This document shows, one piece after another, positions 25,255 through 32,282 of a DNA stretch of 50,453 nt. The notes beneath the pieces are model-generated. The model did not search any database, had not been told where the DNA came from, and worked only from the letters and a program-made list of their open reading frames with translations. The translations under genes were made by a program, and so were the position numbers. Source of the DNA: Prevotella sp. (lineage in GTDB: Bacteria > Bacteroidota > Bacteroidia > Bacteroidales > Bacteroidaceae); NCBI GenBank assembly GCA_017557405.1, contig JAFYYV010000015.1:1-50453 (forward strand). Reading direction: 5' to 3'. The number at the start of each line of letters is the position of its first letter. Within the stretch, counting starts at the first letter, position 1.

Positions 25255-27951
25255 TTATTTCACGACCATTTTTCGGGTTGTCCCATCACTCTCTTTCTTG
25301 ATTACGACACCTCGATTTGGCGTTTTCTCCTTTATTCCACCTATATTATATAGAACAGCATCGGAATCGGCGGACGGCAAAGCATCAACACTGTTCGTCA
25401 AGTCTTGCATTACATTCTTCACCTCATCTTCTGTCAACGGATAATTATAGATACGCATGTCATCTATAAAGCCAATAAACATGGGATCCTTTTTGAACTG
25501 ACTACGTCCCACATAGTTGAGCGAAGGACGGATATCACTCGGTTTAATAGTCACATCTGTGCTCGAAGCAGCCTCCTCCCCATTGACATAAATTGTGATT
25601 TTATCTTTTCCTATGACCACAGCCACATGTTTCCATGCATTCGATTGCAATTTGGTTTTGCAATCAACCTGTTGTTCCTCGTCGCCATTCTTGATGGCGA
25701 AACGCATCACAGAGCCATTGCTCGGCGTGAGGAACATATAATGGTCGGTGTCGTTTCCAAAGTCGAAGATGCGTTGCCACGTACTATTTGAACTACGCCA
25801 ATTCACCCAAACAGCAATGGTCATTTCGTCCATGTCGGCAACTTGGTAAGGCAATTGCAAATAGGCGTTATTAGAGAGATTCAACGCTTTTTCACCCGAC
25901 TTATGAGCATTAGTGAAAGTGGGTGTGGCAGAATGAATACAATCCATCAAGTTCTCAGTATTATCAAAAAGATCATCATCAAATTGCCAATTCGCAATCA
26001 ACGACCTTTCGCCAGATGGTGTAGCCAAGACTGATGTGGAAGCATCGGAAAGATTCTCCGATTTGTCAATGGCCTTCACCTTATACTTATATTGAACGCC
26101 TTGTCGGCATGTGTTGTCGACAAATGCATTTTGAGGGACTTTTCTTGCAATAACATCCCAATCCTCTCCATCAGCTTTCGCACGAAGCACCATGTATCCC
26201 TCCAAATCAGCATCACTATTAGCCATCCATTCCAAGCGAACGGAAGCCGATTGAGCTTTGGCTGTAAGTCCTGTGGGTTGCGCGGGTGCCTCAAACTCAC
26301 ACTCAGCATCCAACGGAAGGAAGCGCCACTGCTGGGCGAAACGTGAATCTTCAGCTCTCAATGTTGCTTGACGGATATTACCACCTTGATAGGCAAATGC
26401 GAATTGCGAATCCAGATAAAGTCCGCTTTCGCGGTTCTTGATATAATAGAAACCGTCGCCTGCGTATTCCAAATACCATTGTTCGTTAGAAGCGCAATCG
26501 GCATTATAAGCAATGACATTACCTTGCGACTTCGTGGAGTTGTTCAAGACGTTCATGTACTTGCCGTCGTTAACATTCGTGATTTTATAGAAGCTGTAAT
26601 CGCCTCCAATGCGGCTATCCACCAACGTCACGTCCCATTGCTGCGCCTTGTCGCCCGTGTAAGTGACCTGACTGATATTCGGGTGTCCATCTCGGGTTCC
26701 ATTGATGGCCACCACCATTCCCGAAGCCCTGTTCACAATCTTGTATCTTCCATCGATGGCACTGGGGGGGACATCCTCACCATAGTTCACGTCAATCACG
26801 CGCTCGGCATTTGTTTGCCCCGATTGATACCCACCACCACCAGGAATCTCCATTCTGAACTCACGGAAGGGGCCTTGACCATCGTAATAAACCTCGCGCT
26901 CGGGGTTCAAGAACAAGAACGATGACTTGTTAGCTTGACGCTCTGACGACCCTACAAAGGCCTTCACATCGCCCGTCTCATCGTTTCGATAGACAGAAGC
27001 CATTGTCCAAGCACTGCGATTCTCGCCATAACCAATGCGCGAACCATGATTGCTGATATGGCAGAACTCACCTCGGGCACGACTATCGAAGCCCCACCAC
27101 ACGGCAGCTTGCACACCATATTCGGCGCCTATCATGGCTTCGCCCACATTATGCACCTCGTCGGCATAAGCATATTTGCCATCGGCAACCACCTGCTTAT
27201 AGAAGTCGGCATAAGTATCGAATTCACCAGCCAATTGGTGGGTGTTACCCCAATCCACATACGGTTTCAAGCCATTGTACCATTCCAGTGCCCTGTCATT
27301 GTTAAGGGTATTTCCTCCCGTGATTGCAATGTCCTTGAAACGCGGATAATCCTCCTTCAGCTGTTTGGCAATCTCCTTGAAGTCGGCCATCGAACCCTGC
27401 CCCCAACCAAAATCCGGTTCATTGAACGGCGAGATGGCCACCACCTTATGCTTCGGGTAATTGGTTTCAATCCATTCCACAGTGGCATCAATCAGGTTGG
27501 TCCAATGGCCAATGTCGGCCACTCCATTCGTCACATAATAGTTGATGATGCCCTGTTCTTGGTCTTCGTTCAGTATCAAATCCACATCGTCGCCCACTAT
27601 GTCCGTCAGTCGCATACGTTCTTTCAGCACAGTTTGCTGGGCACTTGTCAGTTTGGTGTCGCCCACCAATGCGTGTGTCGTCTGGAAACTGCCACGCACC
27701 AACGACAGATTTTCCTTACCGATATGGTTAACACCTTTTCGTATATTCTGCTCGCTTATCCACGCCACGTCAAGCCCCCATCGAATGGGCAGTTTCTTAC
27801 CAGGGTCAGAGATGTAGAACGGAATGGTGCAATCGCTCGTGGCATTGATACGCAGGTTCATGCTCGACGACCACGGCCGATCTGTCTGCGAATAGGCGGA
27901 GGCAAAGCACAAACACCCCAAGGCCACGATGAAAAGCTTTTTGTGTCTCAT
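25255..27951 (-). CDS. Secreted multidomain glycoside hydrolase (clan GH-A type, GH30-like) with ricin-like, Fn3 and LamG-like domains
   Basis: An 898-residue exported protein. Signal peptide MRHKKLFIVALGCLCFASAYS is followed by a catalytic barrel (about 25-420). The probable acid/base is Glu178 in SPFNEPDFGWG, and Glu265 or Glu271 in YADEVHNVGEAM is a probable nucleophile. Then come a ricin-type trefoil (about 425-580, QQW-type motifs), an Fn3 domain (about 580-670), a LamG-like jellyroll (about 680-855) and a short tail starting VLYNIGGIKEK and ending TRKMVVK. That tail resembles the C-terminal sorting-like tails common in Prevotella, and porW/porX are present here. The exact GH family and substrate (a beta-1,6-galactan is one option) are not certain. 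It sits 9 bases after yfhO and 5 bases before fkp. Confidence 0.75.
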   Translation of the reverse strand: MRHKKLFIVALGCLCFASAYSQTDRPWSSSMNLRINATSDCTIPFYISDPGKKLPIRWGLDVAWISEQNIRKGVNHIGKENLSLVRGSFQTTHALVGDTKLTSAQQTVLKERMRLTDIVGDDVDLILNEDQEQGIINYYVTNGVADIGHWTNLIDATVEWIETNYPKHKVVAISPFNEPDFGWGQGSMADFKEIAKQLKEDYPRFKDIAITGGNTLNNDRALEWYNGLKPYVDWGNTHQLAGEFDTYADFYKQVVADGKYAYADEVHNVGEAMIGAEYGVQAAVWWGFDSRARGEFCHISNHGSRIGYGENRSAWTMASVYRNDETGDVKAFVGSSERQANKSSFLFLNPEREVYYDGQGPFREFRMEIPGGGGYQSGQTNAERVIDVNYGEDVPPSAIDGRYKIVNRASGMVVAINGTRDGHPNISQVTYTGDKAQQWDVTLVDSRIGGDYSFYKITNVNDGKYMNVLNNSTKSQGNVIAYNADCASNEQWYLEYAGDGFYYIKNRESGLYLDSQFAFAYQGGNIRQATLRAEDSRFAQQWRFLPLDAECEFEAPAQPTGLTAKAQSASVRLEWMANSDADLEGYMVLRAKADGEDWDVIARKVPQNAFVDNTCRQGVQYKYKVKAIDKSENLSDASTSVLATPSGERSLIANWQFDDDLFDNTENLMDCIHSATPTFTNAHKSGEKALNLSNNAYLQLPYQVADMDEMTIAVWVNWRSSNSTWQRIFDFGNDTDHYMFLTPSNGSVMRFAIKNGDEEQQVDCKTKLQSNAWKHVAVVIGKDKITIYVNGEEAASSTDVTIKPSDIRPSLNYVGRSQFKKDPMFIGFIDDMRIYNYPLTEDEVKNVMQDLTNSVDALPSADSDAVLYNIGGIKEKTPNRGVVIKKESDGTTRKMVVK

Positions 27952-27960
27952 GTTAAAGTA

Positions 27961-30474
27961 TTAAGAGTTTTCAGTTTTTCCTTCCATTCTGCGTCTCCAT
28001 ACCAGATAGCCACCCAAGCAGGCAGCCAACAGCAGGACAGCGTAAGAGATATAAGCCACCGACTCCGTTCGGTCGAGCGACTTCGGGAAGAAACTCAGCA
28101 CCACCTTGTGATTGCCAGGTTTCACATTCAAGGCTCGTAAGATATAGTTCACACGACCCAGCTCAGCTGGTTCCCCATCAATCGTGGCTGTCCATCCAGG
28201 ATAATAGATCTCGGAGAACACCACCACGCCACCTTTGCCCGACACAACGTCATACGACAGTTGGTTAGGTTCGTAGGCAGTCAACGTTACCACCGAAGCC
28301 GTATCTTGCACGACAGCCTCTCCCAACTGCTGCTTGAAACAAGCATCTGCAACAGCTTCATGGCGCAGATTGAGTTTCGCAATGCGCTCAATCTCCTGGT
28401 TGGCATTGTCCACATATTCAATCTTGTCCACCATCCACGCATTGCCAAACGCATAGGGGTTCATAATGGGCACTGTTTGTCCACCCTGCAAAGGCATGAT
28501 GACATATTTCATGTTCAGCATGTTCAGCACGGGATAGATGGAGTCGCCAGCCACCTTTGTCATATCGCCTTGTGCTTCAGCGATGGCAGGCATCATCTTC
28601 TGCATCTCGGGCGAGATGTATGCCTCTATCATCTCCTGATAACGGCGTAGTTTAGCGGCATGATAGCCACCTATCGACTTGTGGTAATAACTGGTTTCGT
28701 TCTCATTGAAGGTATCGCCCGCCAGATTCAACACACGATAATCGAGCGACTTGTCTTCAAGTATCTGCTGATCGGTGGCGGTCATTTGCTGCGGAGTCTC
28801 ACGCACGCTTCTCTCCACGAACATGTCATCGTTCAGATAGCGCTTGTTCACTGTCCACATGTCCACCAATGCCAACGCGCATACACACAGCACCATATAG
28901 ACGGCCTTCATTTTCCGTGCACGATAGAGCAACAGCAACAACGTACCTATCACAATGATGAAGAACGAGCGCCAGCAGTCGGCGGTAAACAGAGGTACGC
29001 GCATCTTCGTCAACGTTGCCAATATCTGGTTCATCATCTCGGGCGGAGCATATTGGGAAAGCATCTGCGCATCCTTCTCGGAAGTGAAGGTGAAGAATGC
29101 CGTAGGCAGCAAAGCGAACAACAAACAAAAGCCTGCCGTGAGACCGAACGCGATGTAAATGTAACGCTGGGTGTTAGGCGTTGACTGCTCGGTGTTGGTG
29201 ATCAGTTGCTTTAAGGCCATCACAGCAAGCAACGGGATGGTGAACTCGGCGATGACCAATATAGACGACACCGTTCGGAACTTGGCGTACATGGGCATAT
29301 AGTCGATGAAGAAATCGGTGAAGCCCATGAAGTTCTTTCCCCACGACAGCAATATCGACAGAATTGTGACTCCCAACAGACACCACTTCATGGGGCCTTT
29401 CACGATGAACAATCCCAGAATGAAGAGCATCAACACGAACGCACCCACATAGACAGGACCTGCCGTGAAAGGCTGATCGCCCCAATAAGGGAACCATTGT
29501 GCCAGGAAGTCCCTCAATTGCGGATCGTCGCATTTAGCCATCGCATTCTCATGCTTGCCCAGACGGTCGCCGTGGCTACCACCCTTGGCATTTGGAATGA
29601 GCAATGTCCACGTCTCGCCGATTCCATAGCTCCACTGTGTGATATACGAACGTTCCAAACCACTGTTTGTCTGGTCGCTCTTGTCGGCTTTCACCAACTC
29701 ACTCTTGCCACGCATCGACTCCTGTCCGTATTGCCAGGTATGATAGAGGCTTGACAGATTCATGCCGATACCCACTGCCGCCGCAGCCAGACACACTGCT
29801 GTAGCTTTGACAAAACGAGCCAACTTGCCGTTTCTTATCGAATCGATGAAGAACGCCAACACCATCGCTGCGATGACGAACAGGAAATAATAGGTCATCT
29901 GCACGTGGTTGGCATTCACTTCGAAGGCTGCAAACAAGGCTGTTACGATGAAGCCCCACAAGTATTTGCCCCGATAAGCCAGCACCACTCCAGCTATCAT
30001 CGGCGGCAGATAAGCCAACGCCCACACCTTCCAGATGTGGCCGGCAGCGATGATGATGAAGAAATAGCTGGAGAACGCCCACACAACGGCTCCCAACGCA
30101 GCCAGATGCTGCTTGAAGTCGAAGGCGCGCAACAGGATATAGAAACCCAGCAAATAGACAAACACATACCACACATTCTCGGGCAGCCACAAGTGATAAG
30201 CCTTGGCTGCCGACTCCAACACGTTTGTGCTCTTATAGGAAGGCGCCGTCTGATAGGTCGGCATACCGCTAAATGTGGCATTCGACCAACGAGTGCGCTC
30301 GCCCGTCTTCTCGTAATAAGTGGCTGCTTCCTGACCGGCACCACGACCAGCCGATGCGTCATGCTGATACAAGATGCGACCTTCCAAATCGGCTGGAACG
30401 AAGTAAGCAAAGGCGATGACGGCGAACAGCACCACCGCAATGACATCCCACAAATATTTCTTCAATATCTCCAT
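27961..30474 (-). CDS. YfhO-family polytopic membrane protein
   Basis: An 837-residue integral membrane protein. A first helix near the N-terminus is followed by a soluble loop containing HDASAGRGAGQEAATYY, about ten more helices, a soluble domain (about 560-800) containing the pattern EIYYPGWTATIDGEPAEL, and a final helix before a basic tail. This is the layout of the YfhO family, which has a GT-C-like fold and is thought to handle lipid-linked sugars or glycosylate teichoic acids in Firmicutes. The role in Bacteroidota is unknown. It is the first gene of the run leading to the glycoside hydrolase, fkp and GSCFA genes. A degenerate heptanucleotide tract (29166-29202) encodes NTEQSTPNTQRY in a loop between helices. 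Confidence 0.85.
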   Translation of the reverse strand: MEILKKYLWDVIAVVLFAVIAFAYFVPADLEGRILYQHDASAGRGAGQEAATYYEKTGERTRWSNATFSGMPTYQTAPSYKSTNVLESAAKAYHLWLPENVWYVFVYLLGFYILLRAFDFKQHLAALGAVVWAFSSYFFIIIAAGHIWKVWALAYLPPMIAGVVLAYRGKYLWGFIVTALFAAFEVNANHVQMTYYFLFVIAAMVLAFFIDSIRNGKLARFVKATAVCLAAAAVGIGMNLSSLYHTWQYGQESMRGKSELVKADKSDQTNSGLERSYITQWSYGIGETWTLLIPNAKGGSHGDRLGKHENAMAKCDDPQLRDFLAQWFPYWGDQPFTAGPVYVGAFVLMLFILGLFIVKGPMKWCLLGVTILSILLSWGKNFMGFTDFFIDYMPMYAKFRTVSSILVIAEFTIPLLAVMALKQLITNTEQSTPNTQRYIYIAFGLTAGFCLLFALLPTAFFTFTSEKDAQMLSQYAPPEMMNQILATLTKMRVPLFTADCWRSFFIIVIGTLLLLLYRARKMKAVYMVLCVCALALVDMWTVNKRYLNDDMFVERSVRETPQQMTATDQQILEDKSLDYRVLNLAGDTFNENETSYYHKSIGGYHAAKLRRYQEMIEAYISPEMQKMMPAIAEAQGDMTKVAGDSIYPVLNMLNMKYVIMPLQGGQTVPIMNPYAFGNAWMVDKIEYVDNANQEIERIAKLNLRHEAVADACFKQQLGEAVVQDTASVVTLTAYEPNQLSYDVVSGKGGVVVFSEIYYPGWTATIDGEPAELGRVNYILRALNVKPGNHKVVLSFFPKSLDRTESVAYISYAVLLLAACLGGYLVWRRRMEGKTENS
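29166..29202 (-). repeat. Degenerate heptanucleotide tract inside the yfhO-family gene
   Basis: Read leftward, 7-base words of the ACCAACA/CCTAACA type encode NTEQSTPNTQRY between two membrane helices. It is less regular than the tract in the GH3 gene. Confidence 0.55.
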
Positions 30475-30502
30475 AAATCAACGTTGTTTTTAATTTCAGC
30501 TA

Positions 30503-30533
30503 CAAAGATAATCAAAACCAAGGGCAGAACAAA
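30503..30533 (-). promoter_or_regulatory. Promoter of the yfhO-GH-fkp-GSCFA operon
   Basis: Minus-strand TTTG (30530-30533), 19-base gap, TATCTTTG (30503-30510); ATG at 30474. Confidence 0.7.
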
Positions 30534-30609
30534 ATAAAATCATCGATTTTTTGTCTTTGAACCCGCCATTCACCACATTTCAAAATCGCCATGAAACATT
30601 TTAGCCTTG

Positions 30610-30719
30610 TCAAAGACCACAAATGACATGCTCAAAGCTATGCAATGACACGGTCAAAGCTATGCAATGAGGCGGTCAAAAGCCACAAATGACAAGGTCA
30701 AAGATGGTCTTTGACAATG
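30610..30719. repeat. 22-bp periodic array, five units (locus 4)
   Basis: Units start at 30610, 30632, 30654, 30676 and 30698, exactly 22 bases apart. Cores are TCAAAGACCACAAATGA, twice TCAAAGCTATGCAATGA, TCAAAAGCCACAAATGA and TCAAAGATGGTCTTTGA. The last is nearly a perfect palindrome. Five-base spacers vary. It lies 39 bases before the left arm of the inverted repeat at 30759. Confidence 0.9.
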
Positions 30720-30758
30720 CCACTTGTTCTAAAAAGAACGCGGACATGTGAGCGAACA

Positions 30759-30884
30759 GCGAACGAACGAACAGTTGAACAGTTTCTATTTTTGCGCGAA
30801 CAAAACTTTTATTATTATATAATATAATAATAACCTTCTATTGCAGTTTCACACACAAAACTGTTCAACTGTTCGTTCGTTCGC
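30759..30884. repeat. Concentric inverted repeat: 27-bp arms around a central A/T-only palindrome
   Basis: Arms 30759-30785 and 30858-30884 are perfect reverse complements and are built from GAAC and AGTT words (GAACGAACGAACAGTTGAAC). The loop holds an A/T-only palindrome (30809-30833, 12-bp perfect half-sites around one base) centred at 30821, the midpoint of the whole element. Spacers on either side are 23 and 24 bases. Confidence 0.88.
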
Positions 30885-30931
30885 ATGTAACCATCACACT
30901 TAACAAGGCGAAAACTATTTCTCTGAAATCT

Positions 30932-30963
30932 TTTGTCCATTTCAACGATTCTTTGTAACTTTG
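30932..30963 (+). promoter_or_regulatory. Promoter of mtnN-luxS
   Basis: TTTG (30932-30935), 20-base gap, TAACTTTG (30956-30963); ATG at 30992. Confidence 0.75.
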
Positions 30964-30991
30964 CAACGGAAAACAGAGAGAGAGAAAAAAC

Positions 30992-31720
30992 ATGAAAATT
31001 GGCATCATCGTTGCGATGGACAAGGAGTTCACGCAACTACGCACACTGCTCGATGACAGCCACACCGAGCGAAAAAACGGAAAAGATTTTGTGATTGGTG
31101 AACTGGATACTCACCGCACGACTGACGACGGGCAACCAATAGCCCACCAACTCATCATGCAGCAATGTGGCATCGGCAAAGTGAATGCTGCTATTGGTGC
31201 AGTGGAGATGATCAACAACTACAAGCCCGACCTCGTGCTTTCAACAGGCGTGGCAGGTGGAGCCGACGTCAATATGAATCCGCTCGACATCGTTGTGGGC
31301 TCACACTATTATTATCACGACGTTTATTGTGGCAGCGAAGTGCAACGCGGGCAGTTTGTGGGTATGCCTCCTTTTTTCGTAGCACCCAAGGAGTTCGTGG
31401 ATAAAGCACTAAATTCCGACAACGCCCAACAGCCGACATCGAACATCTATTCAGGCCCCATCGTCAGCGGCGATTGGTTTGTTGATTCACGTGAGAAGAT
31501 GATGTCGATCCTGGAAAACTTCCCCGATGCAAAGGCTGTGGATATGGAAAGTTGCGCCATCGCACAGACATGCTACATCTACAAGGTGCCGTTCATCTCG
31601 TTCCGCATCATCAGCGATGTGCCGCTGAAAGACGAGAAGGCCGCTCAGTATTTTGATTTCTGGAACCGTATGGCGGAAGGCTCGTTCAACGCCACACGCC
31701 GTTTCTTGATGAACATTTAG
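30992..31720 (+). CDS. mtnN: 5'-methylthioadenosine/S-adenosylhomocysteine nucleosidase
   Basis: A 242-residue cytoplasmic nucleosidase (MTAN/Pfs). It splits adenine from S-adenosylhomocysteine and methylthioadenosine. Visible catalytic positions are Glu12 in MKIGIIVAMDKEF, the ribose-binding Glu in AVDMESCAIAQ and the general-acid Asp in FRIISDVP, with the STGVAGG loop typical of the fold. It is followed after 4 bases by luxS, which uses its product S-ribosylhomocysteine, so the pair forms a complete detoxification and AI-2 route. The segment LNSDNAQQPTSNIYSGPI holds a Gln/Pro stretch from a heptanucleotide tract (31418-31446), at the usual loop before the strand IVSGDWFV. Confidence 0.95.
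   Translation: MKIGIIVAMDKEFTQLRTLLDDSHTERKNGKDFVIGELDTHRTTDDGQPIAHQLIMQQCGIGKVNAAIGAVEMINNYKPDLVLSTGVAGGADVNMNPLDIVVGSHYYYHDVYCGSEVQRGQFVGMPPFFVAPKEFVDKALNSDNAQQPTSNIYSGPIVSGDWFVDSREKMMSILENFPDAKAVDMESCAIAQTCYIYKVPFISFRIISDVPLKDEKAAQYFDFWNRMAEGSFNATRRFLMNI
31418..31446 (+). repeat. Degenerate heptanucleotide tract inside mtnN
   Basis: Words AACGCCC, AACAGCC, GACATCG and AACATC encode DNAQQPTSN in frame. The AACAGCC word is shared with the GH3 and porW tracts. Confidence 0.6.
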
Positions 31721-31724
31721 AACT

Positions 31725-32207
31725 ATGGAGAAAATACCCAGTTTCACAATCGACCACTGCCGTTTGAAGCGCGGCATTTTCGTATCACGACGCGATAAGG
31801 TGGGAGGCGAAGTCGTCACAACATTCGACATCCGAATGAAAGAACCCAATCGTGAACCAGCGCTCCACAATGGAGCCTTACACACCATCGAGCATCTGGC
31901 TGCCACATATCTACGCAACAACCCCGAATGGAAAGACCGCATCATCTATTGGGGGCCTATGGGCTGCCTTACGGGCAACTATCTGCTGATGAGAGGTGAA
32001 CTGCAACCCAATGACATCCTGCCACTGATGCAGGAGACGTTCCGTTTCATCGCCAATTTCGAGGGCGAGATTCCTGGTGCGGCTCCACGCGATTGCGGCA
32101 ACTATCTGCTCCACGACCTGCCTATGGCTCGATGGGAAGCACAAAAGTTTCTCGACGAGGTGCTGCTTTGCATGAAACCTGAGAACACTATCTACCCCAA
32201 CACGTAA
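31725..32207 (+). CDS. luxS: S-ribosylhomocysteine lyase (AI-2 synthesis)
   Basis: A 160-residue metalloenzyme that splits S-ribosylhomocysteine into homocysteine and DPD, the precursor of AI-2. The metal site HTIEH is in NGALHTIEHLAATYLR, a third His ligand is expected near LLHDL in the C-terminal part, and the catalytic Cys is in GPMGCLTGNYLL. Length is normal. It lies 4 bases after mtnN and is probably translationally coupled with it. The convergent terminator at 32228 follows. Whether AI-2 signals here or the gene serves only the methyl cycle cannot be seen. Confidence 0.97.
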   Translation: MEKIPSFTIDHCRLKRGIFVSRRDKVGGEVVTTFDIRMKEPNREPALHNGALHTIEHLAATYLRNNPEWKDRIIYWGPMGCLTGNYLLMRGELQPNDILPLMQETFRFIANFEGEIPGAAPRDCGNYLLHDLPMARWEAQKFLDEVLLCMKPENTIYPNT

Positions 32208-32227
32208 CGCTCACACATACAATAAGA

Positions 32228-32268
32228 GACGCCCCCGAAAGCTTGAACTTTCGAGGGCGTTTCCTTTT
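32228..32268. terminator. Bidirectional terminator between luxS and typA
   Basis: A GC-rich stem (32228-32241 with 32248-32261, GACGCCCCCGAAAG type) is flanked by T-rich sequence rightward, between convergent genes. Confidence 0.85.
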
Positions 32269-32282
32269 ATCTCTGTACTGAA

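Larger units (their letters stand above)
30475..30991. other. 517-base intergenic region between divergent yfhO and mtnN
   Basis: No gene is seen. In order it holds the yfhO promoter (30503-30533), a 22-bp array (30610-30719), a small GTTCT/AGAAC hairpin near 30725-30739, the large concentric inverted repeat (30759-30884) and the mtnN promoter (30932-30963). Both promoters lie outside the repeats. Confidence 0.75.

Noticed and set aside
30759-30884. IS or MITE terminal inverted repeats
   Set aside because: No transposase and no target-site duplication seen; the arms are simple tandem repeats and differ from those at 40056.
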